This document shows, in pieces, positions 29,353 to 38,817 of a stretch of DNA of 52,518 bases. The notes beneath the pieces were generated by a model, which was given only the letters and a program-made list of their open reading frames with translations, did not search any database and had not been told where the DNA came from. A program made the position numbers and the translations under genes. Numbering within the stretch: position 1 is the stretch's first letter; every line of letters begins with the position of its first letter. The stretch is taken from contig JAGVXG010000008.1 of assembly GCA_018303885.1 (NCBI GenBank), forward strand, positions 1 through 52,518. Reading direction: 5' to 3'. The stretch is from Candidatus Pacearchaeota archaeon. GTDB lineage: Archaea; Nanobdellota; Nanobdellia; Pacearchaeales; GW2011-AR1.

Positions 29353-29919
29353 ATCAAGTTCATTATTTATCAAAGTCGCTACCTGACTGGCGAAATAAAT
29401 TTTTGGCCCGACCGAGACTGTTTTCGCAATGCTTTTCAGTCTTTTCAGTTCTTTCTTTGGAAAGCCGTTATGATCTCCCACAATGAAGACACTTTCCTCA
29501 GGGATTTTTATTTTTCTTATGCTCTCGCCTTTCTTATCCAGAATAAATAGCTCTTTTCCCTCGGCAGAAAGATTTTCAATTACTTTCAAAAAACTCTTTT
29601 TCTCTATGAAACAACCAGGAAAAACCTCTGCCTTAATCCCAGGTTTGTATTTGTAGAGGATTCTCTTTAACAAACCAGCCACATCTTTTTTGCTGAGCTT
29701 TGTTTCTTCTTTGATTTCAATTTCAATGTGTTTTGGCGGATCAGGAGCCCCGTAAAAAACAAGATGTAATTTAACATCATCTCTCAAGCTATGAGATAAA
29801 AAAAACGCGTTTATTATAAAATGAACTGCAATATCCATTCTTCCTGCTTTCATCAGTTCATTTACATCAAAATTCCCAGAAGTTACGGCTTCGCCGGAAA
29901 AATAAACAAAGTGTCTCAT
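29338..29919 (-). CDS. trmY: tRNA (pseudouridine(54)-N1)-methyltransferase
   Basis: MRHFVYFSGEAVTSGNFDVNELMKAGRMDIAVHFIINAFFLSH...FIVGDHNGFP. Confidence 0.85.
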   Translation of the reverse strand: MRHFVYFSGEAVTSGNFDVNELMKAGRMDIAVHFIINAFFLSHSLRDDVKLHLVFYGAPDPPKHIEIEIKEETKLSKKDVAGLLKRILYKYKPGIKAEVFPGCFIEKKSFLKVIENLSAEGKELFILDKKGESIRKIKIPEESVFIVGDHNGFPKKELKRLKSIAKTVSVGPKIYFASQVATLINNELDLRGL

Positions 29920-29942
29920 CTCATATCAAATAAAGAATAGTT

Positions 29943-30686
29943 TTAAAATCTTCTTTTTAAGAATTGCCTTGCAAAAAAATATGCTGTTGACGCATGATCT
30001 CCAAAATTATGAGTCTGCGTAGTTACAGTTAAGTCTGTTCTAGATCTAGATTGCTCTTCTAAGCTTAGTGCTAACTCTCTTCCTAAATAATAAGGTATCA
30101 TTCTATCATATTTTCCAAGATAAACCTCAACATGACCAGATATTTCAGAAACATATTCAATTGGATTAAAAGAAATTAGCTGCTCTTTAAAATCTTCCAG
30201 TTTAAAGCCCAGCCTTTTTGCTTCTTTTACTTGTTCCCGCGTAACATTGCTTTCCCATATGCTTTCTGATAATCTACTTCCCGGAACAACAGAGATTAGT
30301 CTTTTGGCTTGGGTTTGAGCTGCAAACCTGTATGCTGGACAATTTCCAAGACTTATTCCTAAAACAATTAAGTCTTCTGGATTTATATCATGAGAAGAAA
30401 CTTTTAGTAGAGCATCTTCATAAACGTTTTCAAGTAGCTCTCTTGTATGAGAAGGATTTGGCCGCACAACTCGCCTTGGCGATAACATATATGCCAAAAC
30501 ATTTCTTGCAGAATCTAAAAATTTATTTCCTAGAATGCTTTCTCTTAACATTATTTCAGGAAGAAAACACACAAGAGTTTTCCCATTTTGAGATAAATTT
30601 GTTGAGACCAATTCTGTAGCTTTTTTAACAGAGCCATTATCTTTTCTACTTAAAGAAACCAACAAACTATCTAATAATCCAAACAT
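29943..30686 (-). CDS. Alpha/beta-hydrolase-like protein
   Basis: VLGISLGNCPAYRFA nucleophile elbow (GxSxG). Confidence 0.5.
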   Translation of the reverse strand: MFGLLDSLLVSLSRKDNGSVKKATELVSTNLSQNGKTLVCFLPEIMLRESILGNKFLDSARNVLAYMLSPRRVVRPNPSHTRELLENVYEDALLKVSSHDINPEDLIVLGISLGNCPAYRFAAQTQAKRLISVVPGSRLSESIWESNVTREQVKEAKRLGFKLEDFKEQLISFNPIEYVSEISGHVEVYLGKYDRMIPYYLGRELALSLEEQSRSRTDLTVTTQTHNFGDHASTAYFFARQFLKRRF

Positions 30687-30710
30687 GTTTTTATCAAACC
30701 CAGACTATAT

Positions 30711-31616
30711 TTAATTTTTTCCTATCGGCTGCAAAACAAACTCTGGCTTTGCAAAAATCTTGCCTTCTGAAACAACCTTGTAAATGCCTAAAAATATATC
30801 TTTACTAAAAGCGCAAAACTTCCTATCCATTTCAATATTTTTATCTTTGGCACTTTCGATATACTCATGGTAAATCGGGCTGCCTCGTAAAATTCTGTCA
30901 GTAAACTCGTTTTTTACCAGAACAACAGGATACAATTCTGAAATCACCTCGCCAGGAATTATCATTTTTCTTAAAGGTTGTTCATTTCCTTTGACAAACT
31001 CGCCAACAGCGTTTTCAAAATCATATAAATTCACCGAAGGATATTCCTTACCATGTTCTTTAAAAATTCCAGCTCTTATTCTTCTAAGCTCAAGCATGTG
31101 TGCTCCAAAACCCAACGCCTCCCCTAAGTCATGAACCAATTTTCTTATGTATGTTCCTCCTTGAACTCCTGTTTTAAATAAAAAGCCTTTTTTATCTTCA
31201 TCTTGCTCTAAAATCTCAAAAACTTTCACTTCGCGTTCTCGCAAAACCCTGGCAACTCTCGACTTAACAGGCGGCAGCTGTTTTATTTTTCCCAAGAACT
31301 TTTTATTAATCATTTCCTGCAAATCTTTTACTGAAATTTCTTCGTGAATCCTCATAATTCCAACATATTCTTTATCTTCTCCAAGAAAAAATCCTGTTAG
31401 TTTGCATGCCCTGTTTAAGGCTATTGGCAGAACGCCAGTTACTTGAGGATCTAAAGTTCCAAAATGACTCGTTTTCCTAAGCTGAAGCTTTTTTCTCACA
31501 AAATCAGAAATATCAAAGCTTGTTGGTCCCGATGGCTTGTCAATATTGATAATTCCGAATTCTAAAAGTTCTTTAATGTCTTTTTGCGACTTGATTTTTT
31601 CTATGTTTATTTTCAT
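30711..31616 (-). CDS. cbf5: tRNA/rRNA pseudouridine synthase Cbf5 (TruB family)
   Basis: GIINIDKPSGPTSFDISDFV...KTSHFGTLDPQVTGVLPIALNRACKL; C-terminal PUA-like part. Confidence 0.9.
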   Translation of the reverse strand: MKINIEKIKSQKDIKELLEFGIINIDKPSGPTSFDISDFVRKKLQLRKTSHFGTLDPQVTGVLPIALNRACKLTGFFLGEDKEYVGIMRIHEEISVKDLQEMINKKFLGKIKQLPPVKSRVARVLREREVKVFEILEQDEDKKGFLFKTGVQGGTYIRKLVHDLGEALGFGAHMLELRRIRAGIFKEHGKEYPSVNLYDFENAVGEFVKGNEQPLRKMIIPGEVISELYPVVLVKNEFTDRILRGSPIYHEYIESAKDKNIEMDRKFCAFSKDIFLGIYKVVSEGKIFAKPEFVLQPIGKN

Positions 31617-31676
31617 ATTAGATATAATTTTTTGATAGATATAAAGATTTTTAATACTCTATAAATTTAACCTTAT

Positions 31677-32288
31677 ATGGATTTTAAAACAGCCCTTAAA
31701 CAGCTGAAGGCCATGGAAAAAAACAGCAAAGGCATGAGACTTGCCGCAGAATCTTGGAGCTCTGATTTTCAAGTCCTCATTTCCACAATTCTTTCTGCAA
31801 GAACACGTGATGAAGTTACAATAGTTGTCGCAGAGAATTTATTTAAAAAATATCCAACGGCAAAAAGTTTGGCAAAGGCAAAGGTAAGCGATGTTGAGAA
31901 GATAATCAAGCCAGTAAATTTCTACAGGAACAAGACAAAAAACATAATTAACTGTTCAAATGAATTAGTAGAAAACTTCAATGGAACCGTGCCTCATGGC
32001 TTAGATGCTTTAATTTCTCTCTCCGGCGTCGGCAGAAAAACCGCAAATGTATTTTTGGCCGAACACGGAAAACACGCATTGCCTGTAGACACCCATGTTT
32101 TTTACTTATCAAGAAAACTTGGTTGGGCCAAAGATAAAAATCCGCATAAGGTTGAGGAAGAATTAAAAAAACTGTTTCCCAAAAAATACTGGAACAGAAT
32201 AAATTCAACTCTTGTTAGATTCGGGAAAACACACACAAGCAGAAAACAAAAAGATAAACTGCTGGAAGAAATAAAAAAAATAAAATGA
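31677..32288 (+). CDS. nth: Endonuclease III-like DNA glycosylase
   Basis: FQVLISTILSARTRDEVT...LISLSGVGRKTANVFLAEHGKHALPVDTHVFYLSRKLGW. Confidence 0.85.
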   Translation: MDFKTALKQLKAMEKNSKGMRLAAESWSSDFQVLISTILSARTRDEVTIVVAENLFKKYPTAKSLAKAKVSDVEKIIKPVNFYRNKTKNIINCSNELVENFNGTVPHGLDALISLSGVGRKTANVFLAEHGKHALPVDTHVFYLSRKLGWAKDKNPHKVEEELKKLFPKKYWNRINSTLVRFGKTHTSRKQKDKLLEEIKKIK

Positions 32289-32908
32289 ATGTGATAAATT
32301 TGATAGAAGAGCTTAGAAACTCTCCAATAAGAAGTACAATAGACTCAAGAATAAAAGAATTTGATGAATTAGGTAAAAAATCAGATCAAGAGATATTTAA
32401 AGAACTTTGTTTCTGCTTTTTAACAGCTAATTTTAGTGCCTCCGGCGGAATTAAAATACAAAATGACGTTAACGACGGATTTTTATATCTTTCAGAAGAA
32501 GAGCTGGCAGAAAAACTCTCTTCTTTAAGTCATAGATTTCCAAATGCAAGGGCAAAATTTATTGTTGAAGCAAGAAAGCATAAAGATACCATAAAACAAA
32601 CCCTAAAAAATTTTTCTGATGAAAAGACTATGAGAAATTGGCTGGCAGAGAATATTAAAGGACTGGGAATGAAAGAATCCAGTCATTTTTTAAGAAATAT
32701 TGGATACAACAATGTGGCAATAATTGACTTTCATATAATTGATTTCCTTTCAAATCATGGTCTAATCGAAAAACCAAAAAATCTGAACAGAAGAAAATAT
32801 CTTGAAATTGAAAATATTCTTGAAGAGCTAGCAGAACAGACCGGTACTTCATTAGGAGAACTTGACCTTTATCTTTGGTATCATGAAACTGGAAAGGTTT
32901 TGAAGTAA
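32285..32908 (+). CDS. ogg: Archaeal 8-oxoguanine DNA glycosylase/lyase (Ogg-like)
   Basis: FCFLTANFSASGG...NIKGLGMKESSHFLRNIGYNNVAIIDFHIIDFL. Confidence 0.8.
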   Translation: MNVINLIEELRNSPIRSTIDSRIKEFDELGKKSDQEIFKELCFCFLTANFSASGGIKIQNDVNDGFLYLSEEELAEKLSSLSHRFPNARAKFIVEARKHKDTIKQTLKNFSDEKTMRNWLAENIKGLGMKESSHFLRNIGYNNVAIIDFHIIDFLSNHGLIEKPKNLNRRKYLEIENILEELAEQTGTSLGELDLYLWYHETGKVLK

Positions 32909-33042
32909 AAAACGATTTCTTCAAATTAAACACAATTTTTTATAAAAAATTGCTAAAAATTGCATTTTTTCTCCAAAAACCACAGAAATATTTATAAAGT
33001 CTAAATTTAGAATAATATCTCGGAGAATTTTTTCACCAAATT

Positions 33043-33693
33043 ATGAAAAAAACAACAAAAACTATCAAGTATGTACTGGCACTTTCCTTAGTTGGAAATC
33101 TTGCTCCATTAGAAAATAATTTTTCTTTACCAAATGAAAATTCTTTGGAAAAGAAAGTTTTAGAATGCTATTCTGAAATTCCTAACCCTGTTGGCCAAAA
33201 TAGCACCGCCAAAAGAAATTACAGTGAAGACGAAATTCTTAAAACTATTAACAATGTCTATAACTGTTTGCCTTCTAAACCAGAATACTTTTCAGAAAAA
33301 TTCATAAAGGAAATGGTGAAAAAGGAATCATCATATAACCCTAGATCAGTTAGTGAAAAAGGAGCTCTTGGTCTTATGCAAATAATGCCAGAAACATGGA
33401 AAGAGCAAACAAAAAGGCTTTACAGAAGAGAACTTTCTTTTGACCTCGCTTTCAATCCAAAAACCAATCTTGAAGTTGGCCTTAGCTATTTGCTGTGGAT
33501 TGACGAATTCTCAAAAAATCGTTATCAAAATTGGGAAAGCCTAAGTGACAAAGAAAAAAGAGAAAAAGTTATGGCCGCATATCACGGCGGTATTTCAAGA
33601 CTTTATTCATTGAATGGGAATATAAATGATATGCCTAGAGCAACTCGTGATTATATTAAGACGATAGAAGCAGGAATGGAAGTTAACGATTAA
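33043..33693 (+). CDS. Secreted SLT-type lytic transglycosylase-like protein
   Basis: FIKEMVKKESSYNPRSVSEKGALGLMQIMPETW...NPKTNLEVGLSYL...MAAYHGG: SLT catalytic-domain motifs. Confidence 0.85.
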   Translation: MKKTTKTIKYVLALSLVGNLAPLENNFSLPNENSLEKKVLECYSEIPNPVGQNSTAKRNYSEDEILKTINNVYNCLPSKPEYFSEKFIKEMVKKESSYNPRSVSEKGALGLMQIMPETWKEQTKRLYRRELSFDLAFNPKTNLEVGLSYLLWIDEFSKNRYQNWESLSDKEKREKVMAAYHGGISRLYSLNGNINDMPRATRDYIKTIEAGMEVND

Positions 33694-33745
33694 TTACTTC
33701 TGTAGCGCCATTCTTCAGAATGACTTTTTAGGCGTTCGCGAATGG

Positions 33746-34351
33746 CTATTTCTGCAACGCCATTCTTCTTTGCCTTTTCGGCTGCTTTGATATCTTAGTT
33801 TGATGCTTCATTGTTTTCGCTGCAACCTTTTCCATTTCTTTGCCGGCTTCGACAACAGAGGCTTTCTTCGACTCGGCTTCGCTAAGACGAGTTTCTTCAT
33901 CGGCTTCCTTTTTCTGCTGTTCTTTTTCTTCTGCGGTTTCTTCGGCTTTTTCAGGCGCTTTTTCTTCCTCAGCTTTCTTTTTGCTGACGACTTCAGAAGC
34001 TTTTTTATCTCTTTTTTCGAGTTTTGTCTTTTTGAATCCCAATTCTTTAGGAAGCTCAAAAAGTTCTACTTTTACTATGTCTCCTTCTTTCCTTGCTTTT
34101 ACTTTAATCCTTGCAGGCGGTTTTCTTATTCCTCTAAACCATACAAATTCGTTCAGATATCTGTCAATTTTAACCTTATTCAAGTCTCCATCACGAATTT
34201 TCATATGTCTTACTAAAAACTCTTTTATTGTTCTTATCGCTTTATTCGCTCTTTTGTATCTTGGAACTTTATTCCAGTTTCTTCTAAGAGGAATTACATA
34301 TTCTCTTTCCATACCACCGACGCTCGATGTTTTTTCTGTTTTGTCAGACAT
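33746..34351 (-). CDS. rpl31e: Ribosomal protein eL31 with long charged C-terminal extension
   Basis: EREYVIPLRRNWNKVPRYKRANKAIRTIKEFLVRHMK...NEFVWFRGIRKPPARIKVKA. Confidence 0.88.
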   Translation of the reverse strand: MSDKTEKTSSVGGMEREYVIPLRRNWNKVPRYKRANKAIRTIKEFLVRHMKIRDGDLNKVKIDRYLNEFVWFRGIRKPPARIKVKARKEGDIVKVELFELPKELGFKKTKLEKRDKKASEVVSKKKAEEEKAPEKAEETAEEKEQQKKEADEETRLSEAESKKASVVEAGKEMEKVAAKTMKHQTKISKQPKRQRRMALQK

Positions 34352-34631
34352 GTTCGTGGGTTTTTTTAGGATTTTTTATTTCTGTTAATTTAATACCTTT
34401 TCTTTTTAATTTTGATTCCAAACCCCTTACTTCACGAGTTCTCCTCGCTCCTATTAAAAATACACCTTTTCCATAGGCTACGCTTTCTCCAGTTCTTAAT
34501 CTGAAAGCTTCAGCGTATGGGCTAATTAAACAAATTGTAGGATTGTGGATTTCTTCTCCTTTAGATTGCAAAAAAGGTCTTAATTTTTCTTTATATTCAA
34601 GTGCTAGTAAATAATAATATATCCCTACCAT
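34344..34631 (-). CDS. Hypothetical protein
   Basis: 95 aa ORF between eL31 and eL39. Confidence 0.5.
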   Translation of the reverse strand: MVGIYYYLLALEYKEKLRPFLQSKGEEIHNPTICLISPYAEAFRLRTGESVAYGKGVFLIGARRTREVRGLESKLKRKGIKLTEIKNPKKTHEHV

Positions 34632-34632
34632 T

Positions 34633-34881
34633 TTAATTCAGGCTCCCTAATTTTAATCCAAGTTTACTTTCTAAATCAGATATAATTTCTTCAGCAAATA
34701 TTTCGTTGACCTCTATCGTGACTATATCTCTTCTATCATGACCGAAATACAGTTCATTGCTTTCTAAATAAAAAAGATTAACGCCTCTCGGATTTTCTAA
34801 TATCCGGCCGCCAGCATTTAATACCGCTTCTTTAAGTTTTTCTCTTTCTTCCCAACTAAAATAAAATCTTTTTTTTACCAT
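34633..34881 (-). CDS. Hypothetical protein
   Basis: 82 aa ORF between eL31 and eL39. Confidence 0.5.
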   Translation of the reverse strand: MVKKRFYFSWEEREKLKEAVLNAGGRILENPRGVNLFYLESNELYFGHDRRDIVTIEVNEIFAEEIISDLESKLGLKLGSLN

Positions 34882-34884
34882 TTT

Positions 34885-35088
34885 TTATCCGAAATGAGAT
34901 TTTCTTTGTCTCCTTGGTTTAATATGTAACTTTGTGCGCCTCCATGAACGTTTGTGGCGCGTCATGCTTGAAGGATGTACTCTTTTTCCAACACCGTGTT
35001 TTTTCAATACAGCCCAAACAGGCGCCCACTTAGTCTGTCGTGCTTTTACAGCCAGTTTCGCCTTTTTCTGAGGATTTTTTATGCCCAT
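34885..35088 (-). CDS. rpl39e: Ribosomal protein eL39
   Basis: APVWAVLKKHG...HPSSMTRHKRSWRRTKLHI. Confidence 0.8.
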   Translation of the reverse strand: MGIKNPQKKAKLAVKARQTKWAPVWAVLKKHGVGKRVHPSSMTRHKRSWRRTKLHIKPRRQRKSHFG

Positions 35089-35223
35089 TTTATTTAAATG
35101 TTTGAATCGAAGAGTTTATTTTATTATTAATGCAAAAACCATTGGAGTTAAATTTATCTAAGCTTAATCTCGTCTTTATTAACAACTTATTTCTTATTCC
35201 CTTTGGGCTAAATATCTTTACCA

Positions 35224-35655
35224 TCATTTTACCTCCTCCAAAAACCTCTTTCCTTTATCTGTAAGCTGTCTTCCTGGTTTTTTTCCCTTGACGCCTTTAA
35301 CTGTCTTTGCAATTTCTGTAAAACCAGCTTTATCAGACTGCTGTAAAATCACGCGAATTATCTTTCCGCCGGCTTTTCTGAATTCCTCTGGACGCACACC
35401 ACGTTTTTTCTTGCTTCCGTAACGCGTCCTTAGCCGGCTAACACCAACAATTTTCTTTTTGTAAATCTGTCTCAGAATGCTCGCAGCCCTTTTATACCAG
35501 AAATCTTGATCATCTATTGGCCTGGATTTTCCTGGCCCGGATTTTACAAATTCAACCCAACCTGGTTTTTTAAACTCTGGAACATTTTTCAAAGCTTCTG
35601 CTAACTTTAAATTGTACTCTCCAGAACCTAATTCATAAACAGGATTTTTTTCCAT
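35224..35655 (-). CDS. rps19e: Ribosomal protein eS19
   Basis: PVYELGSGEYNLKLAEALKNVPEFKKPGWVEFVKSG...DFWYKRAASILRQIY. Confidence 0.92.
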   Translation of the reverse strand: MEKNPVYELGSGEYNLKLAEALKNVPEFKKPGWVEFVKSGPGKSRPIDDQDFWYKRAASILRQIYKKKIVGVSRLRTRYGSKKKRGVRPEEFRKAGGKIIRVILQQSDKAGFTEIAKTVKGVKGKKPGRQLTDKGKRFLEEVK

Positions 35656-35753
35656 TTCGTTCTTATAGCTACGCTTTTCAGCGTTAGAATCGTATTAAAC
35701 GATTAAGCTAAATTCACACAGAAATGTTAGTTTATAAATCTTGTTGGATTTGT

Positions 35754-36059
35754 TTATGTTGTTTTAACATTTAGTTTTGTCACTCTTCTTGTATTTAACC
35801 TTGATTCAAGGAGGATAGATGTAATTGAGGACATCTCTCCTAGCACAGAAGAATCTCCAATAATTTTAAGGATGCCGGTTCCACTATCCAGGTTTGCAAC
35901 TATGACTTCCCCAAAAACTTCTTTATTTATGTAATAATAATTTCCAATTTCAGAGAATCTCGTGGCCATTTTTCTAGAGCATAATCCTTCTAAATAACGC
36001 TTAACTGCTCGATATTCCCTCCTTCCTAGTTCGTATTCTCTAAGTTCCTCGTTTGCCAT
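35754..36059 (-). CDS. Hypothetical protein
   Basis: 101 aa ORF. Confidence 0.4.
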   Translation of the reverse strand: MANEELREYELGRREYRAVKRYLEGLCSRKMATRFSEIGNYYYINKEVFGEVIVANLDSGTGILKIIGDSSVLGEMSSITSILLESRLNTRRVTKLNVKTT

Positions 36060-36415
36060 GGAAAAATCATCGTCCTACCATGTCCAGGTATGTAAAAATC
36101 AGGATGAGCATAAACTTCTAATTGTGATTTTATTTCTCTTAATTCATTTAGGGGGATTATTGTATCATTTCTGATAGCTCCAGGAGAAAGAACAAGATTA
36201 TATGCATAAGTTCCATCTTCATTCTTGCCATACCTGTACTGCAAAGTTGTGCCTGTTTTTTTCATTAGTTCGTCTATCTCTGTTTTGATTTCCGAAATTG
36301 GGTCTTTTTCTTCAATAGGATTAATCTCCCTAACTACTTTATCTAAGCCAGCTAAACTTACCATCCAAAATGCTGAGCTTCTAAAAAATTCCCTTCTTTC
36401 CATAGCATTTCTCAC
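36026..36415 (-). CDS. Hypothetical secreted protein with RR-containing N-terminus
   Basis: MERREFFRSSAFWMVSLAG. Confidence 0.4.
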   Translation of the reverse strand: MRNAMERREFFRSSAFWMVSLAGLDKVVREINPIEEKDPISEIKTEIDELMKKTGTTLQYRYGKNEDGTYAYNLVLSPGAIRNDTIIPLNELREIKSQLEVYAHPDFYIPGHGRTMIFPWQTRNLENTN

Positions 36416-36458
36416 AAGTATTTACTTTAAATTAATTTATGTTATATGAAATAACACA

Positions 36459-36701
36459 CTATCTCATGTTTCTTCGCCACTTCTTCAGGAAAAGCGTGAA
36501 TCCTAGTCTTTTTGCCGTGTAATTTTTTCCTAAACCTTCCAAGATTTCTTCTGTAATCTTTTTCATTTCAGCCTTGTCCCTTGTTGCGCTCTTTAAAATA
36601 GAAACTTTAACATCATCATGATTTTTGAAATGTCCTCTTAGAGTTTCAATAAATTTTTCAGTTACTTTATTTTTTCCAAGCTGAATTTGACTTTGTGTCA
36701 T
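36459..36701 (-). CDS. YhbY/CRM-like RNA-binding protein
   Basis: IQLGKNKVTEKFIETLRGHFKNHDDVKVSILKSATRD...YTAKRLGFTLFLKK. Confidence 0.75.
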   Translation of the reverse strand: MTQSQIQLGKNKVTEKFIETLRGHFKNHDDVKVSILKSATRDKAEMKKITEEILEGLGKNYTAKRLGFTLFLKKWRRNMR

Positions 36702-36703
36702 GA

Positions 36704-37249
36704 TTATTTGGATTCATTTAGCCTTTTTAAAATCATTTCTAATGCAGAATCAATTCCTAGAAAATCATGATAAGGAATTTGTCTTCTTTTCAGTTCTTCT
36801 GTGATTAACCCGTCAATTTGTCTTTGAAATTCTCTATCCATGGCCCTTACGCCGTCATGTTTTAAATAATTCCCATTCAAAGGAACTCTAAAAATAAAAT
36901 CATAAGACTTAGCATGTCTATTAACAATTGGATCAAGATCGGCATCATAACCAAATTTATTTACACGATATAGATAATTACAAAGGCCTATTCTATCACA
37001 AATTAATACTTCAACATCCGGCCTTAATTCTTTAATTTCAATTTCATCCCTAATCTGAGTATATAAAATCCAATCCTGCGCCCCTCTAGTTGTTTCTTCA
37101 TTTAGTTTAAAACCTTTTTGCCTGGCCTCTCTTGCTACCTCACCAAGATATTCGGCATTAACATCTCTTTTTTTTAATCCAAAAATCAATTCATGGCAGA
37201 CTGTTGTTTTCCCGGCTCCATGAGTCCCTGTTATTCCTACTTTTATCAT
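36704..37249 (-). CDS. P-loop ATPase/kinase (NadR/AAA_28-like)
   Basis: GITGTHGAGKTTVCHEL Walker A. Confidence 0.7.
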   Translation of the reverse strand: MIKVGITGTHGAGKTTVCHELIFGLKKRDVNAEYLGEVAREARQKGFKLNEETTRGAQDWILYTQIRDEIEIKELRPDVEVLICDRIGLCNYLYRVNKFGYDADLDPIVNRHAKSYDFIFRVPLNGNYLKHDGVRAMDREFQRQIDGLITEELKRRQIPYHDFLGIDSALEMILKRLNESK

Positions 37250-37253
37250 TCTC

Positions 37254-37610
37254 TCAAAATTTAATGATATCTTCTTTTTTAACTTTTATTATGCTGAATT
37301 TTTTTACTCCAAAACTTCCTATTTTCATTTCTTTTGTTTTAAAGATGTCTTTTCCTTTAAATCTATGAACAATAACATCTCTTTTGTTTTTTTTCCAGTT
37401 TCTGCTGTACTTTGCACAAAAAATTGCGGCAATCTTAATATCTTCTTTTTTTGGCTTCCCTTTTATGTTAACAAACGGGCTTCCAGGTGCTTCTGTATGA
37501 AAAACTTCCTCGTTTTCTCCAGCCTCCTTTACTAATTCCTCATTACTTTCTTCATCTTTCCCTGCCAGAATCCTAATTCCAGATTTTGTAATAAACTCTC
37601 TAAAATTCAT
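37254..37610 (-). CDS. NFACT-R (DUF814)-like protein
   Basis: FREFITKSGIRILAGKDEESNEELVKEA...FHTEAPGSPFVNIK. Confidence 0.8.
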   Translation of the reverse strand: MNFREFITKSGIRILAGKDEESNEELVKEAGENEEVFHTEAPGSPFVNIKGKPKKEDIKIAAIFCAKYSRNWKKNKRDVIVHRFKGKDIFKTKEMKIGSFGVKKFSIIKVKKEDIIKF

Positions 37611-38817
37611 GCAAGAAAATACAAAGCTATCTTTTTATAATTTGCTAGAAACTTTTATTAATAAAGTTTCAGTGTTTAATACCATGATACACACAATCGG
37701 AAATTTCTTCGGCTTTTTTAAGAACCGAGAGCTTAATGAACTGTATGTTAGCATTTCGATAAGGGCTTTTGCAATTTCCCTTATCGGCGTTTTTGTTCCG
37801 GTATATTTTTATTTGATTGGTTACCCCCTAATTTCTATATTCTTTTTTTATATGCTTCACAGCCTGGCTCATATAGCATTTTCTGTACCAGTTGCAAAGA
37901 TTTCATCAAGATTTGGAATAAAACATTCGATATTGTTTAGCATACCTTCTCTGATCATTTTCTTCTTTCTCCTCTACTCTATCGAGATTTTTAGCTGGCC
38001 TTTAGCTCTTCTTGCTATTTTCTCTGGATTAAGCACCTCGATGTTTTGGATACCTTACCATATTGAATTCGCCAAGTTCAGCGATAGAAAAAACAGGGGA
38101 AAAGAAATTGGTTTCTCTGCAGTAATTGCCTCTCTTTTCAGTATTCTTGGACCAGTTTTAGGGGGAATTTTCCTTACTATCTTTGGTTTCAAGATTTTAT
38201 TCATGGTTGTCTCTGCTCTTTTGTTTTTATCTGTAATTCCTTTATTTTTTTCAAAAGAAGTTCATGAGCCTGTTCCCCTTTCATTAAGCAGATTTTTTAA
38301 AGGCCAGAAAATAACAGATATTTTAAGCTTTTTAGGGCACGGGATAGAAAACAAACTAGGTACTATTGTTTGGCCCCTCTTCATTTTCATATTTATTTTA
38401 GGTGAAAAATACACTTCCCTTGGAATTGTAGCTTCTTTGGCTGTTGGAATGGCATTTTTATCTACTATTTTTGTCAGCAGATTCTCAGATCTTTACAGAA
38501 AAACTGTTCTTAAAATAGGTTCTGTATTTAATGCGGTTATTTGGGTAGCAAAGTCATTTATCGTTACTCCACTTCAGGTTTTTGTGGCCGGAGCTTTCTA
38601 CGGAGTCTCTCAAACGGCAATGCACATCTCTTTTGATGCAATAACCTACGACAAAGCCAAGAAAAATAACCTAGTTAAAATTATTCTAGAAAGAGAAATT
38701 TATCATCACATAGGTGTTCTTATACTATTCTTGATTTTGATATTTTTTACAGAATCTTTAACTGAAATTTTCAGATATGCTGGATCTCTATCAAGTCTTA
38801 TGAGATTTTTCTTCTAA
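37609..38817 (+). CDS. MFS-type transporter
   Basis: 402 aa, about 11-12 hydrophobic segments. Confidence 0.7.
   Translation: MQENTKLSFYNLLETFINKVSVFNTMIHTIGNFFGFFKNRELNELYVSISIRAFAISLIGVFVPVYFYLIGYPLISIFFFYMLHSLAHIAFSVPVAKISSRFGIKHSILFSIPSLIIFFFLLYSIEIFSWPLALLAIFSGLSTSMFWIPYHIEFAKFSDRKNRGKEIGFSAVIASLFSILGPVLGGIFLTIFGFKILFMVVSALLFLSVIPLFFSKEVHEPVPLSLSRFFKGQKITDILSFLGHGIENKLGTIVWPLFIFIFILGEKYTSLGIVASLAVGMAFLSTIFVSRFSDLYRKTVLKIGSVFNAVIWVAKSFIVTPLQVFVAGAFYGVSQTAMHISFDAITYDKAKKNNLVKIILEREIYHHIGVLILFLILIFFTESLTEIFRYAGSLSSLMRFFF

Noticed and set aside
33693-33760. Repeated cgccattcttc just downstream of the eL31 stop
   Set aside because: Looks like a small duplication of the gene's 3' end; too short to interpret
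33800-34388. Plus-strand ORFs of 138 and 182 aa and an 83-aa minus ORF over eL31
   Set aside because: Low-complexity F/S-rich or K-rich frame shadows of the charged eL31 tail
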